Assembly (NCBI RefSeq): GCF_003254395.2
Contig: NC_037647.1
Span: forward strand, 3,450,350 to 3,514,349
Direction: 5' to 3'
Origin: Apis mellifera
Taxonomy: Eukaryota; Arthropoda; Insecta; Hymenoptera; Apidae
DNA: 64,000 bases
Shown: one piece after another, positions 23,641-34,397 of the stretch
Position numbering within the stretch: position 1 is the first letter of the stretch
How the letters are laid out: each line of letters opens with the position of its first letter
Translations under genes and position numbers: made by a program
Notes under the pieces: model-generated
Database searches by the model: none
Told to the model about the DNA's origin: nothing
The model's input: the letters and a program-made list of their open reading frames with translations, nothing else

Positions 23641-23810
23641 AATATTAACCCCGACCACGTGCACGTGCAATCACCTCCACCTCAAAAGCCGATCCAAGAA
23701 TCATAAGACAAAGAGGCTCTATACTCTTCTTCCCGGATAGTCCCTCAAGCTCGTGATTAAATAACACAGCCAGCTGTTATTTTAGTAAAGTAACTCGGCG
23801 TAGCCCTTGC

Positions 23811-23829
23811 ACGACGACGACGACGACGA
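23811..23829. repeat. (ACG)n trinucleotide tract
   Basis: Six uninterrupted ACG units. CpG-rich trinucleotide repeats are less common than the AT or GA types elsewhere in the window. Confidence 0.75.
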
Positions 23830-23897
23830 GCCGTGGGTGGGCGTCGGGCTTAATTCACGGTGAAGTATTTAGCTAGTTAATCCTACGGGCGGTCTAG

Positions 23898-23905
23898 TGA
23901 CGTCA
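23898..23905. promoter_or_regulatory. CRE-like palindrome TGACGTCA
   Basis: An exact match to the full palindromic cAMP-response element bound by CREB/ATF bZIP dimers, inside a CpG-rich island. Function is inference. Confidence 0.35.
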
Positions 23906-24370
23906 CCGAATCCTTCGGCTCGTTAGAGAAGCCTCACAAAGAGGATCCCTCCGTGTGTGGCGCGGACAAAACGCGTGCAATCGATTCCACGACTGCGTAA
24001 CTGCGTGTAATCCAACAGTGACACGCGTGAAGGAATATGTATCATCGTCATTGTCGTCGCGATACACTTTCTCTTTCTCTTCTTTCGTGCATTTACTCGA
24101 GCTGGAAGAGAGAAAGAGAGAGAGAGAGAGGAAGAGGAAGCGCATTGAAACTTTTGGAAACTTAATAGTCACGAAATGCGAACAAGAGTCAAATGGAGTC
24201 GCGTGCTTGGTGGGTGCACAAAGGCGTCGTCAGGTTCGTTTGACGCTCTCTGTTATTCGCTGACAATGTTGCAACATTCGGTGACGAGAGTCTTCGTGTC
24301 GGAAAGACGCTTCAGTGTTCTCGAGAAATAGGTGCAGTCGGGGGTATGGTAATGAAGTACCTCGAGATTT

Positions 24371-25680
24371 GAAGGAATGGAGGTGAGGGGATGAAGATTG
24401 GAGATTTTTAGATGGAGAATCTTGAATTGCGATAAGTGGATTGAATTTGTAGGAAATAAAAATGAGATTTTTAAGAATTTAATGTCGCGTTTATGTTAAA
24501 TTATTTTTTTAATATATTCTTCTGTATTCCATCTTTATAAAATTTTCTTACTCTTCTTCCATAATCTTCTTTTTTATTATCTTTCTCAAATTTTACTGCG
24601 AGAAATATATCAACACGGTATGTAGAACGAATTGAATTGAAATTTAAAAAAGAAAAAAAATTTTCACTCACGGGATAGAACAAAATAAAATAGACAAAAA
24701 CTGTTATTTATGTGTATAAAGCATAAATCTGTATCGTTCAAAGCTGCTCGCTAATAGCCACTAGATACTCGCAAATGGAGCTTTCTATACGATTCGTGCA
24801 AACGGTGGGCGCAATGCTTTCAGCAAAAATAACAAATTTTCACACGCCCAACTTGTATATACATCGCATACCACTCGATATTTCGTGCCGTTAATAACAA
24901 TACAAAAACAGGAACAATATTCATGATAAACGCGTTAGCGCGAAATCTCTCTCTTTCTCTTTCTCTTTCTCTTTCCGTATCACCTTTTGCGTAGTTTAAA
25001 TAATTCAAATGTGTTATTCAATCTCTCGTGTTATCGAAATCTCGCGGTTAGAATAAAATTCCTCGAGAAAGATTACAGAGAACGATGATATATAGGGATC
25101 AGTATACTTTAAATGTAAGACACAAGCGAGAAAAGAGAACGTGTCGTGAGATAAAACACCTACGATCGTGAGATTAAACTGTAGTTACGAATGTTATATA
25201 ATTACAAATGTTGAAAATAATTTTGTGAAATTTATTCATACAAAAAATAAAAATTGAAGCAACTGTCATCTTTTGATCGAATGAATTATTATTAAAAATG
25301 AAAGGAAAAAAGTAATTATAAAATTTCATTAGATTCTCTTTTTAATCTTGGAATGATTTAATCTCGAATTGTATAGAAAACCTACTAAAAAAAAGAACTT
25401 GTCTAAACCACTAATAATTTGTATTACTTTACTGTTCAATATTATTATTTAAATTTATAAAGATTAAAAATACTCGATGACAGATGTTTTCAATATTTTT
25501 ATACTATTAAAAATTAAAAATTATTTTTAACATTTGCTCTCATATTGACACAAAATAATCCTGCCTTGAGCCAATCTTAAATCTTCTAAAACCTCATTCT
25601 CTACTTTTAATCGATAAAAACAGATGATCAAACTCGAACTTCAAAGAAATTTCACACAAACATCAGCTTAATAAAAGACC
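24371..25680. other. AT-rich DNA with a CTTT hexamer tract
   Basis: A/T-rich except for a CpG-containing patch at about 24720-25180, which includes a (CTCTTT)n tract (24946-24975). No coding signal is seen. Confidence 0.5.
24946..24975. repeat. (CTCTTT)n hexanucleotide repeat
   Basis: About four to five units of CTCTTT in tandem. Confidence 0.75.
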
Positions 25681-26300
25681 ATCCGTCGACGAAAACACGC
25701 TCGTAATTCTACCTCGAGCCTTGATCGCTGATTAAGAATTATCTCGTCGCGATGCACACCTACTCTTTCTCTCCTTCGCTCGATAAGATACCAAGTGTGA
25801 ACACACTTGACTTTCCATCCACCGGCAAGCGCGATCGATCATTCTCCGTTGTCCGCATAAAGTGAAAATTATTTCTATTCGACGACTTATTCGAACGAAA
25901 CGCGCCACCATTATTGTCCCTATTTCCATTTCATTTTGTATCTCTGTTCCACACCGTTTCTCTTCCCGTTTGTTTCGACGTTCCGGTTGCTTGATTAATG
26001 TTTGGTACGCGCGAATTGAACATTCCTCCACGTTCCATCCCCCTTCTTCCACGCGAAATATCGATTATGGATATCAGAAATCGTAATTAAAAACGTGTCC
26101 CTGTCAATCGACCGACTCGTTAAGTGGTCCATGCTTAATCACACGAAAATTATCGTTCTCTGTCTTTGTTCTCGAGAGGATCGATGTCTTCCCACTCTTT
26201 TTTCCCTTTTCTTCGGCCTCGTCCGCTTTCCTCTGATCCGCTTTGGATGGATTCGTGTAATTTATTCTTACTTTATAATTCTCTTGCAATTTAATTAAGA
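25681..26300. other. CpG-containing island
   Basis: Overlapping frames lie on opposite strands (25732-26052 minus, 25862-26086 plus, 26095-26298 plus, 26104-26289 minus). None has a recognisable domain. It is a candidate noncoding island. Confidence 0.4.
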
Positions 26301-27420
26301 GTAATTTCTTAATGCGATCGAGTAATTGAGATTATTATCGTTGTTAAAATGATTAATTTTTAAAAATAATTTCCATTTACTGAAACAATTTTTTCTTTCT
26401 TGAGTCTCAACATTTTGTTAAATAATAAACGATCTGTGATATTTTTAATTAAGATACTTTAATTTCTATTGATTTTTATTTAAAATGATTATTTTATTTA
26501 TTTCATATCGATTATAATTCAATTATGTATTCAATTTGTGTTTTCATTATTGATTAAGTAATAATATACTAACGTATACTAAAATACAAATTAAAATTGA
26601 ATACTAATATTAAGTAACCTAATTCAATAATACCATATGTGGTCTAAAATAAATTAATAAATAATTAATTATCACGAGGATAATAATTCAAAAAACCTTA
26701 CGGGAGAATGTTGAAACTTTCAAATGAATAGTTCTCTAATGCATCATATACATGGTACTATCATTTTTCTATCCTCACAGGAAAACACCTTCACTCGAGA
26801 TTTACTATCTCATTAAATGTTACAACACTCAATACCGAGAACCGTAATCAGTATTTCATTTGAAATAACTTTTCATTTCGAGCCATGTAAATGAAAAAAA
26901 AAAGCATTCCAGTTCCCTTTCAATTTTAAACGAACGCGAAAAATTTATAATTTTTATAATACAAGAATCAAGAATGCAGATCATTCGGATCATTCCATAT
27001 CTAAATTATTTCAAATACGAAAAATTAAATTTTATTAAATATAACGCGTAATTGAATTAATGATATTTATTTAATGACAATTATTAAATAATAGATCCGT
27101 AGATTATTATATATATGAGATATAAATCAACTTTATCAGTTTTAATATCTAACTTCAAATATACACGTGACAATTTTATTCTTTACTTTATGATTATGAT
27201 TTTTATTGCGGTGGAAAAAAACATGATCACTACACTCTCACCGATGTAATAATTATGATTTATTACTGTTTCTATTTTTTCTAATTAGATTAAATTAATC
27301 TATTATCTTTTATTTGTTTTATCCTCTTCAAATTAATTATAGCCATATTATATAAGTTCCATCTTCAAAGTTCAAGTTCTTCAAAATCGAAATATTCAAT
27401 CGTATTTCGATCGATTCCCT
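26301..27420. other. AT-rich noncoding DNA
   Basis: Strongly A/T-rich with frequent TAAT homeodomain-type cores, as expected from composition. Nothing else is seen. Confidence 0.55.
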
Positions 27421-27807
27421 TTGCGAATATGTTGCATCGACGTCAGAAATACACGCGTAACCATCCATGGTCTCTAAATTCCATCCGAAATTCCGTTGTC
27501 CGAGGCGATGAAACCAGAGGCAAAACGATCGTTCCCTCCACCGGTGGATCCTCTCTCAATTTCCCGGTTATTTCGCCAGAGAGCGTTGTTGAAACGCGAG
27601 TGCTTTATGTTTGTTTTTCATTTCCCGTCGAAAAATCGCTAATTATCGGCCACGGAAACGCGAAATGGGCAGACCAGAGGGATATTTCTCTCTCCTTTTC
27701 GTGCAATCGACCAATCCCTTCATCGTTCCCCCTCCCCCCTCCTCCAGTTGAAAACTAGCTTTTTTACGATTACGGTCACCATATTAGTCTTAATAAAAAA
27801 GAGAGGT

Positions 27808-27848
27808 AGGGAGGAGGGGAAAAAAAAGAGGGGGAAGGGAGAAAGAAA
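27808..27848 (+). repeat. 41-nt pure purine tract
   Basis: Only A and G across these bases, one of three purine tracts within 700 bp. In the minus-strand (presumed transcript) sense these are pyrimidine tracts. Confidence 0.7.
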
Positions 27849-28077
27849 CCACGAGGACTCATTAAGTGGCGCCAACAATGCAGTCCCTCGGTTTCCCCTG
27901 GAATATTTTATCACGAAGGCTACCGTAACAGCCATAATCAACGGCTAACTCTCGCGAGTAAACTCTAAACTTCCTCTCGCCTCCGCCATCCTTTTTTTCG
28001 CCACATTCCCCTAACCGTATCCCAACTTTATTGCATTTCGCTGCCGTTTCTTCCGGTGTAAATTCGAAGAAAAATTC

Positions 28078-28093
28078 CACACACACACACACA
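28078..28093. repeat. (CA)8 microsatellite
   Basis: Eight CA units followed by TACACAG. Confidence 0.8.
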
Positions 28094-28790
28094 TACACAG
28101 TGGTACCTCAAGTTCCGCTACGTTTCCTGTTCCCGTTCGTTAATTTTCAGAATTTTCGTTTCGAGACGAGTTTTATACCGGATCAAGGGAACCGTTCTCG
28201 TTCAACACGGTTGCATCGTTATATTTATGCGGCTCGATAATGGTGGGTCAAGCGAGAGAAAGGAACTTTAATGGCCCCGGAATATATCTATGGGTCCGCG
28301 GCAATGGGTCACCGCGTAACAATGCGACACGGAGAGAGAGAGAGGAGGGGGGAGGAAAAAAGGAAGAAAGAATGAGAAAGGATCGATGACCCGTGCGCGG
28401 ATCGTTTCTCTCTCCGTGCAATGACGAACTTTGGAAAGAGGGAGAGGAAAAAAGAAAAAAAGAAAAAAGAAGAGAGGATGTTCCCTTGCACGCGAAAGAC
28501 TGTGGTGTGGCATCGCGCGTTTTACAATGCTGAGACGAGAAAAGGTCAGCTCTGGGCCCGTTTATCTTCCAACCATCTAACGTTTTTCTCAGAGTCTCGA
28601 TTGCCTCGTGCCATCCTTCCTTTTTCCTCTCTCCAACAACTCCTAAGATAATCGCGAAGAATTCTTCGGACAGAGCACGCGATACAGAGGGTATAAAGAG
28701 GTTTGACAACCTCTTCGAAGGGTTGTTTTGAACGGAGGAATCGTCGAATCTTTGAATCTCTTAGGAATTCTTTAGTAAGTATCAATTACG

Positions 28791-30370
28791 CCGTTGAATA
28801 AGTATTTTTAAGTTATAATACGTTTGAATGCGTAATGAAATTTTATTTTTCAATACTTTGATTTTTATCCCCATTACGAATGTCTAAAATTTTCGATAAC
28901 GCGACGGATAACGGTGATCCAAATGGATTTGAAAATGTTTTGACGGAAAAATAGAAAAAAAAAATGTTCCATTAATTAATATTCTTCTAATATTGGCTTT
29001 CTGCCAATAATTAACAGTTCATATTAAAACTTCGTTTTAAAAAAATCTTCATTTCCTGCAGAAAAAATGTGTTAAATAGGTCAATCAATAACTGGATAAT
29101 CGAGATTATTAATAACAATTCTAACCAAAATGAATCTTGCCAGCTTTTCTTCAAAAATGAATTTAATTTCCTTTCTTCTCTTCTCTTAAAAAAAAAGATA
29201 AATAAATAAAGAAGAATAAAACGAATAAAACTCTTCAAATTAATATTAATATCTCCTAATGAATTAATTCATTCGAGAAACGAATATTCCATTTAGATTT
29301 CTCGCGTCTGAATATTTATCACAATGAAGACTATAAGAAAGCTTACAATTTTATTACGTCTGCCATCAAATTTCAAACGACCCGTGTGTATACGTATTTA
29401 AGTGGCCATTAATATGTTCATAAGACACTTTTATCTTCGTGGAAGAATATTTTAAGAAACAATTCGTCAAAATTTCCACTTCCACACGACTTGGACCGCC
29501 TTCTACTATGCATCTTATTTCCTTACTCTATTCACGCTTGGACGCGTAGTATTGTCGTTGCGACACTTTCTCCCTGGAACCGATTCTCTTTGTACCTACC
29601 ACAAACCGGAGGGGGCATTGAGAAAAAAATGCAGATGCGTATTCCCCTTGTTGTAAGTCATAGCAAGGCCTCGAACAATGACAAATAAATTTCAGAGGAA
29701 ATAACTCGCGGGCTAACGCCTTCTTGGAATTCTTATATATACGACTCACGAAAAATATACTCCATTTATACGAACCCATCCCCGGGGGATAATTCATATA
29801 GCCTCACAATTATGCATTATTAACAAAATTTTTAACTATAAGTGACAGGCCGATAAATTTTCTTGACTCAAATAATAAATTCGATAATGCGAAATACGTG
29901 AAATTTGATAAAAAAAAAACTTTACAAATCCTAAAGCTATCCTATTATTAGATTATTCTATTCTCGCCTCATTATCGCGATACTTCTTTGTTTTCGTTCA
30001 TAGCATCCTGTTACGACGATTGGAAATCAATTAAATCAATTAAATCGTTAAATTAATGATTCTAAGGAAAAAGTTGAAACAACTCCTACTATTTGTTAAA
30101 CATTGGCACGAAATTTTGATAATAAAAGATTACATTATCGATCGAAAAATGTACAACAAAGAGAATTTTTAATTTGGTAAAATTTATTAGATTAAATTAT
30201 ATAAATAAAGTTACTATTCCCGATTATAAATTATAATGTCAGAAGAATAAGATCCTCGGCATGACACACGAAATACATACAAGATTGAAGATGCTATTCA
30301 AATAAAACTGAGTTATAGTCAATTCAATCGAATATTGACAAAAATTTCGTGCCAAAAAATAAAGTTCGGA
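28791..30370. other. AT-rich DNA
   Basis: A/T-rich, with a CpG-containing patch at about 29480-29800 where short frames overlap on both strands. No recognised product or repeat. Confidence 0.5.
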
Positions 30371-30760
30371 TATGTAAATGAAGCTCCATTGTATACAACC
30401 GCATGTTTTATCGTGCTCTTATAACCGCGTTGCTACGAACCGCTTCGAAAGTGAAACGGTCTATCGAAACGGTACCGTTCTACCATCTTTCTCTCTCCAA
30501 CGTGCATCACGATGGCCATTTATAAATTACAACCGGTGCGCGAGCGGAGGCACGCTTGTAGAAGCGAAGGGACAACGGGACAAAAAGAGGAGGAGGGAAA
30601 AAACAACGTGATTCCGAGGCGACTCGACGAAACCGGACCGAGCTAAAGCGAGAGCGGTCAGATGGATGAGGATGAATGTAGGAGGCCACAAGACGAAGAC
30701 GAACGCGAAAGTACGGTGGAGGACGTGTTACATCGGATTGTTGTTGGATGAAACGATCAA
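30371..30760. other. Short CpG-rich island
   Basis: GC-richer sequence with overlapping plus (30378-30611) and minus (30507-30689) frames. Neither is recognisable. Confidence 0.4.
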
Positions 30761-32130
30761 ATTCTCAAAAAGAATATTTGAAATTTATATAGTTTTGTTC
30801 AAGATAAATAACATTCAAATATCAAATCAATAATCAAAGTTTGATTCAATATTTGATTGATTCAATACATCTGATCAATCGAAGAATAAGATTAAAATTA
30901 CTATAATTAAGGTAACGATAATTAATTGTTCTTAACAATTTGATTTATTTTTTTATATTCCCGTTTACTCAATTTAAATTTTTCATACTAATGAAAGATT
31001 AAGTTGTAAAAAAAATATTCGAATTTGATTTTGAAATATCTAATTTGTTTGCTTGAAATGCAAATGTTTTGCACTAAAACAATTGATAAACTATTATTTA
31101 AGTTATATTAAATTAAATATTAAATTAGATTTATTTAAATTGCAAAAATATATTAGATACTTCATGATGATATCATTTAGTCACTTAATTTTAAGTGGTT
31201 TTACATGTTTATGAAATTGACTACTTCATATGTAACAACTTAATCACCATCAGTCATGAATATATTTAAATACTAAAATTTGATGGTCATGAGTAAATGA
31301 ATTTTAGCAAATTAATGAAAAATTAAATATTAGATATGATAGAATCTTCTTAATTAGAAGAATATGATATTTGAATCATCTTATTAAAAAAAAACTTAGC
31401 TATAATATATTTCCTTTCTTAAATTAAATGATAATGAGATGAAGACGAAGGTTGGAGAATAATGAAGAACATGCAGACAGACTTCATAACTATTCACTAG
31501 TGAATTTATGATGATAAAATGTAAATTTTAGCAGAATGACAAATTAATCTCTTGTGCTAATAATATTATGTCACATTATGTGTATCATAAAGATTGTTTT
31601 TTACTAGAAAGAAATTTAATTTAAATTTTGAATAAAGTATTAATTAAATATTATGTACAATTTGCCTATATTTTATATCTAAATTATGTTACACAAGATA
31701 ATTTAGAAATAAAATATTATCTTAGACATTCAACAGAAAAGAAAAATTCATTAATAATTTAGAAAATCTTAAAATAAATTAGAGAGACTAATAACTAGAA
31801 ATAATGTTTTCTATCTTTTTATCTTTTTATGAAACCACTAGACTATAAATTTAAATATGCGAATGCATATAATTATTTCCTAATCTTTTACAATTGTTAA
31901 CTCTAATTCTATTATTAATATTCTACTACGCATAACTGTAACGGTCACAAGGAAGAAAAACAAAAACAAAACATATCTCTTCATTCGTATAATTTTTTCC
32001 ATTAAATTCCTTCCTAGTCAAAGATAAACAATCATCCGAATATTTTGGAGTGATACACATACGAGGATATCATTGAGGTGAATCATAAATGGAAAACGTA
32101 GAAGAATACGAAAAGGAAAATAAAATTACG
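30761..32130. other. CpG-poor, very AT-rich block
   Basis: Unlike most of the window, CpG is nearly absent for more than 1 kb, and no open frame of 60 codons occurs. Partial inverted motifs CATCAGTCATGA and TGATGGTCATGAG lie near 31248 and 31280. The distinct composition could mark an old insertion or a methylated, CpG-decayed tract. The sequence alone does not decide. Confidence 0.45.
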
Positions 32131-32470
32131 AACGGATCACCACCATGACTTTTCTTTTCACTGACGACAATTTGCACCATACCATTCGAGAATTGCACCA
32201 GCGAGGCCATCGCTGTAATTTTACGGAAAGTGCTCGAACAACACAAAGGCGACGCAACAGAGCCTGACTTTCAGGTAACGTTTCCCTGATTCCCTTGGAC
32301 GCGACCAGAGGGCCTAGACGGTCCCTTGGAGGTCAGGTTATTGTTAGCGGAAAGCCGACTCCGCGCAAGGTGCACCTTTCTTTTACTATTGCCTAGACGA
32401 CCGTACAGGTGCAAGAGGATCGTTTGCTCAGGTGTCGGTCTCTTTGCTTAAGCCTAAGTTCACAAGATGT
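32131..32470. other. Island with clustered CAGGTG/CACCT elements
   Basis: A GC-richer block about 1 kb downstream (in transcript sense) of the minus-strand first exon. It contains the 12-bp palindrome AAGGTGCACCTT (about 32378-32389), two CAGGTG cores (about 32406 and 32430), and two similar GCCTAGACG segments. CAGGTG is the core recognised by Snail and ZEB/Zfh1-type zinc fingers. An intronic enhancer is a reasonable guess, not shown. Confidence 0.35.
32145..32267 (+). CDS. Small ORF (40 codons) in optimal start context (weak)
   Basis: An ATG in the context CACCACCATGA opens a 40-codon frame (MTFLFTDD... to ...RRRNRA) ending in TGA. The product is basic at its C-terminus and resembles nothing I know. 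It lies opposite the presumed intron of the minus-strand gene. The start context is the only positive sign, and chance is a sufficient explanation. Confidence 0.12.
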   Translation: MTFLFTDDNLHHTIRELHQRGHRCNFTESARTTQRRRNRA

Positions 32471-33000
32471 CTCTCTTTCGTTCTTAATACAACCCGCTAT
32501 TGAGATTATACCTGAAACACAAATCTGCTTTTCTCCCGTGAAGAATGAAAAACCTTGATAATTAGTATTTGCGAATCTTTAGAACAATTAGAAATTGAGC
32601 CGTTTGATACATCAAAAAGTACCGAAAGCAGTACTAAAAATAGAATATCTACTGCTAATGAAAAATAGAAAATATGATTGCAAAAAACGTTGAAATATCC
32701 TACAGTTTCTCCTTAGTAATCGTATGTATGAAAGATAATAAATGAGATTTTTTTTTTTCACTTGTAATATTTTCCGATACGTATCAAAATATGATTCATC
32801 GATCGATAAATATTATCTTTCAATTACGATATCATAGATTAGAGTTTTGACATACTATAACGATAAGTTAATGAACCTTCTTTTCTACGTAATAAACTGT
32901 ATTTATAACCACTTGTGAATATCACAGGTGTAAGCAAAAACGTTACTCACTTATGCTATATATACATATACATAGTCACGTAAGTAGTAAAAAATGTGCC
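32471..33000. other. AT-rich noncoding DNA
   Basis: A/T-rich, nothing notable except a CACGTAAGT element near 32978. Confidence 0.5.
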
Positions 33001-33393
33001 CACGTAGAGCGCTGGTGCATCAACGACGGTTACGCATTCGCGACGCTCGAAATATTTGAATTCATGCGAAGTTACCGCGCTTCATCGATATCGGAGCAAT
33101 AATAGCAATGGAGTAATAATACAGAAATCTTCGCGTCTCCTACACGATTTTAAGAACGTTACACGAATTCGATCGTACGTATCATCATCGAATTCCAACG
33201 TACGATATCGCGACAGACATTTCTCTCGAATTCCACGGCACTGCGCAATGGTTAACCACCTGCTGAGCTATCGCGTGCCAACCGGAATACCGCGGTGACT
33301 TTGGTGTTTCGGTGAAAGTACAAAAACTTTATGGCAACATGCACGTGTCCGGACGCTATCCCGAGTTTGATTTTATTATTATTTAACAAACAC
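33001..33393. other. CpG-rich start of the presumed first intron
   Basis: GC-richer sequence directly following the minus-strand exon's donor. It contains an inverted ATCGTACG/CGTACGAT pair (near 33171 and 33200). The plus frame 33056-33298 is not recognisable. The first part of a first intron often carries regulatory elements. Confidence 0.4.
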
Positions 33394-33399
33394 ACTCAC

Positions 33400-33472
33400 C
33401 TATAAACGGTAACAATGCGAAAATAGCAAGAGTAGAAGCAGCAGCAGCCCGATGATGCTCGTGGGCTGCCAT
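33400..33472 (-). CDS. First coding exon of a signal-peptide protein (partial gene)
   Basis: On the minus strand an ATG in a strong context (CACGATGG: A at -3, G at +4) opens a frame of 24 codons plus 1 nt. It ends exactly at a consensus donor, TATAG|GTGAGTG. The peptide starts MAAHEHHR, continues through an Ala-rich stretch and ends LAIFALLPFI. That is a charged N-region followed by a hydrophobic core, as in secretory signal peptides. Unspliced, the frame stops six codons past the donor. Upstream it is closed by an in-frame TAG (33569-33571) with no other in-frame ATG between. The exon ends in phase 1, the usual phase after signal-peptide exons of extracellular multidomain proteins. The remaining exons must lie at lower coordinates, some probably outside the window, implying a large first intron. 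The gene family cannot be named from this exon. Confidence 0.6.
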
Positions 33473-33564
33473 CGTGACAACGGAATTTCTTCTCCTTACA
33501 CTGGACGCCGGAAATCTGACTGAATTGTTTCTCTTTCCACAAAATCTCTTTCTTTTTCGACACT
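33473..33564 (-). other. Probable 5' untranslated region of the minus-strand gene
   Basis: This is the sequence between a TCAGT initiator-like element (33562-33566, minus sense) and the ATG at 33470-33472. It is purine-rich in minus sense and contains an in-frame TAG. The transcription start is a guess from the initiator-like match; starts further upstream in the CpG-rich block are equally possible. Confidence 0.3.
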
Positions 33565-33860
33565 GACACTAACACTCGGTTAGCCGCGGTATTATTCAAA
33601 TCAACGATGTATTAATATTGAGAACTAAACGATGTAAGGCATCGGGTCTATTACTATTAAACGACTGTTGCCGCACGTCGTATCGTCACGCTAGCCGATT
33701 TCGGACTGTGGCGGGGAGCAACTCGTTCGCGCTCGGCTCGGCCTTCGGCCGAGTTCGGCTACCTTCGGCTACCACCGGTGCGCTACTCGGCACGCAGGTA
33801 CGAACACGAAGCAGCGAGTGGGAAAGCCACGATCTCGCGGTTCTCCGCGAGATCAACCGA
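33565..33860 (-). promoter_or_regulatory. CpG-rich promoter-like island
   Basis: The most CpG-dense block near the exon, directly upstream of it in minus sense. It contains a GC-rich hairpin (CTCGGCC / GGCCGAG, 33737-33753) and a perfect 10-bp tandem repeat (TTCGGCTACC at 33754-33763 and 33764-33773). There is no clear TATA box at the expected distance, in keeping with a broad CpG-type insect promoter. A plus-strand frame (33618-33989) runs across the same bases and is probably incidental, though a bidirectional promoter cannot be excluded. Confidence 0.4.
33737..33753. repeat. GC-rich hairpin in the promoter-like island
   Basis: A perfect 7-bp stem, CTCGGCC with GGCCGAG, around a TTC loop. 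It is followed immediately by two tandem TTCGGCTACC copies. Confidence 0.6.
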
Positions 33861-34344
33861 TTCTTCCTCTTGCACGTTTCTTTTTTTATTCTTCTTTTTT
33901 TTCCTTTCCTTTACGCACATCTTTGCATTTTTATACGCTTGTACGAGAATACGACGTCCTTGCGCGTAATTCTTCTTTTTTATCGTTAAATATTCAACGA
34001 AGGAATGTTTCCGACTTTTTTCGAAACATTGGATATTTCTTACATTAACGAATATCATATATACACTATATTAATGGCGGTATTTTTAAATGACTTTTCA
34101 ATCCTTGTAAATGAAAATTTGATTAATTAATTCATTAATAATTAATTCTTTTTATATTTAATCATAAATATAATAGAATATTTTTAATACAAATAATGAA
34201 ACATTATGTGAGTATTATATTAAATGAATTATTAACAAACAAGTATTTATTCAAGCTTTTTTTCAATATAAAATATTATAGCTATTATTTAGCATGTTGA
34301 ATGCATGTATATTTTTTTTATAAAGTTAAAATACTGTTGTTAAT

Positions 34345-34370
34345 TAGTATGATATTGTAATATCATACTA
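34345..34370. repeat. 26-nt near-perfect palindrome
   Basis: TAGTATGATATT (34345-34356) is exactly complementary to AATATCATACTA (34359-34370) with only GT between. A 12-bp perfect stem with a 2-nt spacer is a potential cruciform. An AT dinucleotide run follows about 10 bp later. Confidence 0.75.
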
Positions 34371-34380
34371 TATAATATTT

Positions 34381-34397
34381 ATATATATATATATATA
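34381..34397. repeat. (AT)8 microsatellite
   Basis: Eight AT units plus one A, next to the palindrome. Confidence 0.75.

Larger units (their letters stand above)
23641..24370. other. CpG-rich island with CGA and GA tracts
   Basis: CpG-rich DNA holding an (ACG)n tract and a GA tract. Overlapping frames on both strands (23903-24172 minus, 23955-24263 plus) indicate low stop density rather than coding. CACGTGCACGTG (about 23657-23668) and a TGACGTCA element (23898-23905) are bHLH- and CREB-type motifs. Confidence 0.45.
27421..28790. other. Long CpG-rich island with purine-tract cluster
   Basis: A 1.4-kb GC-richer block. It contains several plus-sense purine tracts (27808-27848, 28330-28380, 28430-28480) and a CA microsatellite. 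Many overlapping frames exist, the longest 153 codons on the minus strand (28248-28709), but their products are low in complexity. No splice pair brackets an open exon. The block lies about 5-6 kb downstream of the minus-strand first exon, inside its presumed intron. Confidence 0.45.

Noticed and set aside
28248..28709. 153-codon minus-strand ORF
   Set aside because: Phe/Ser/Pro low-complexity product generated by purine tracts; three other frames are open over the same bases.
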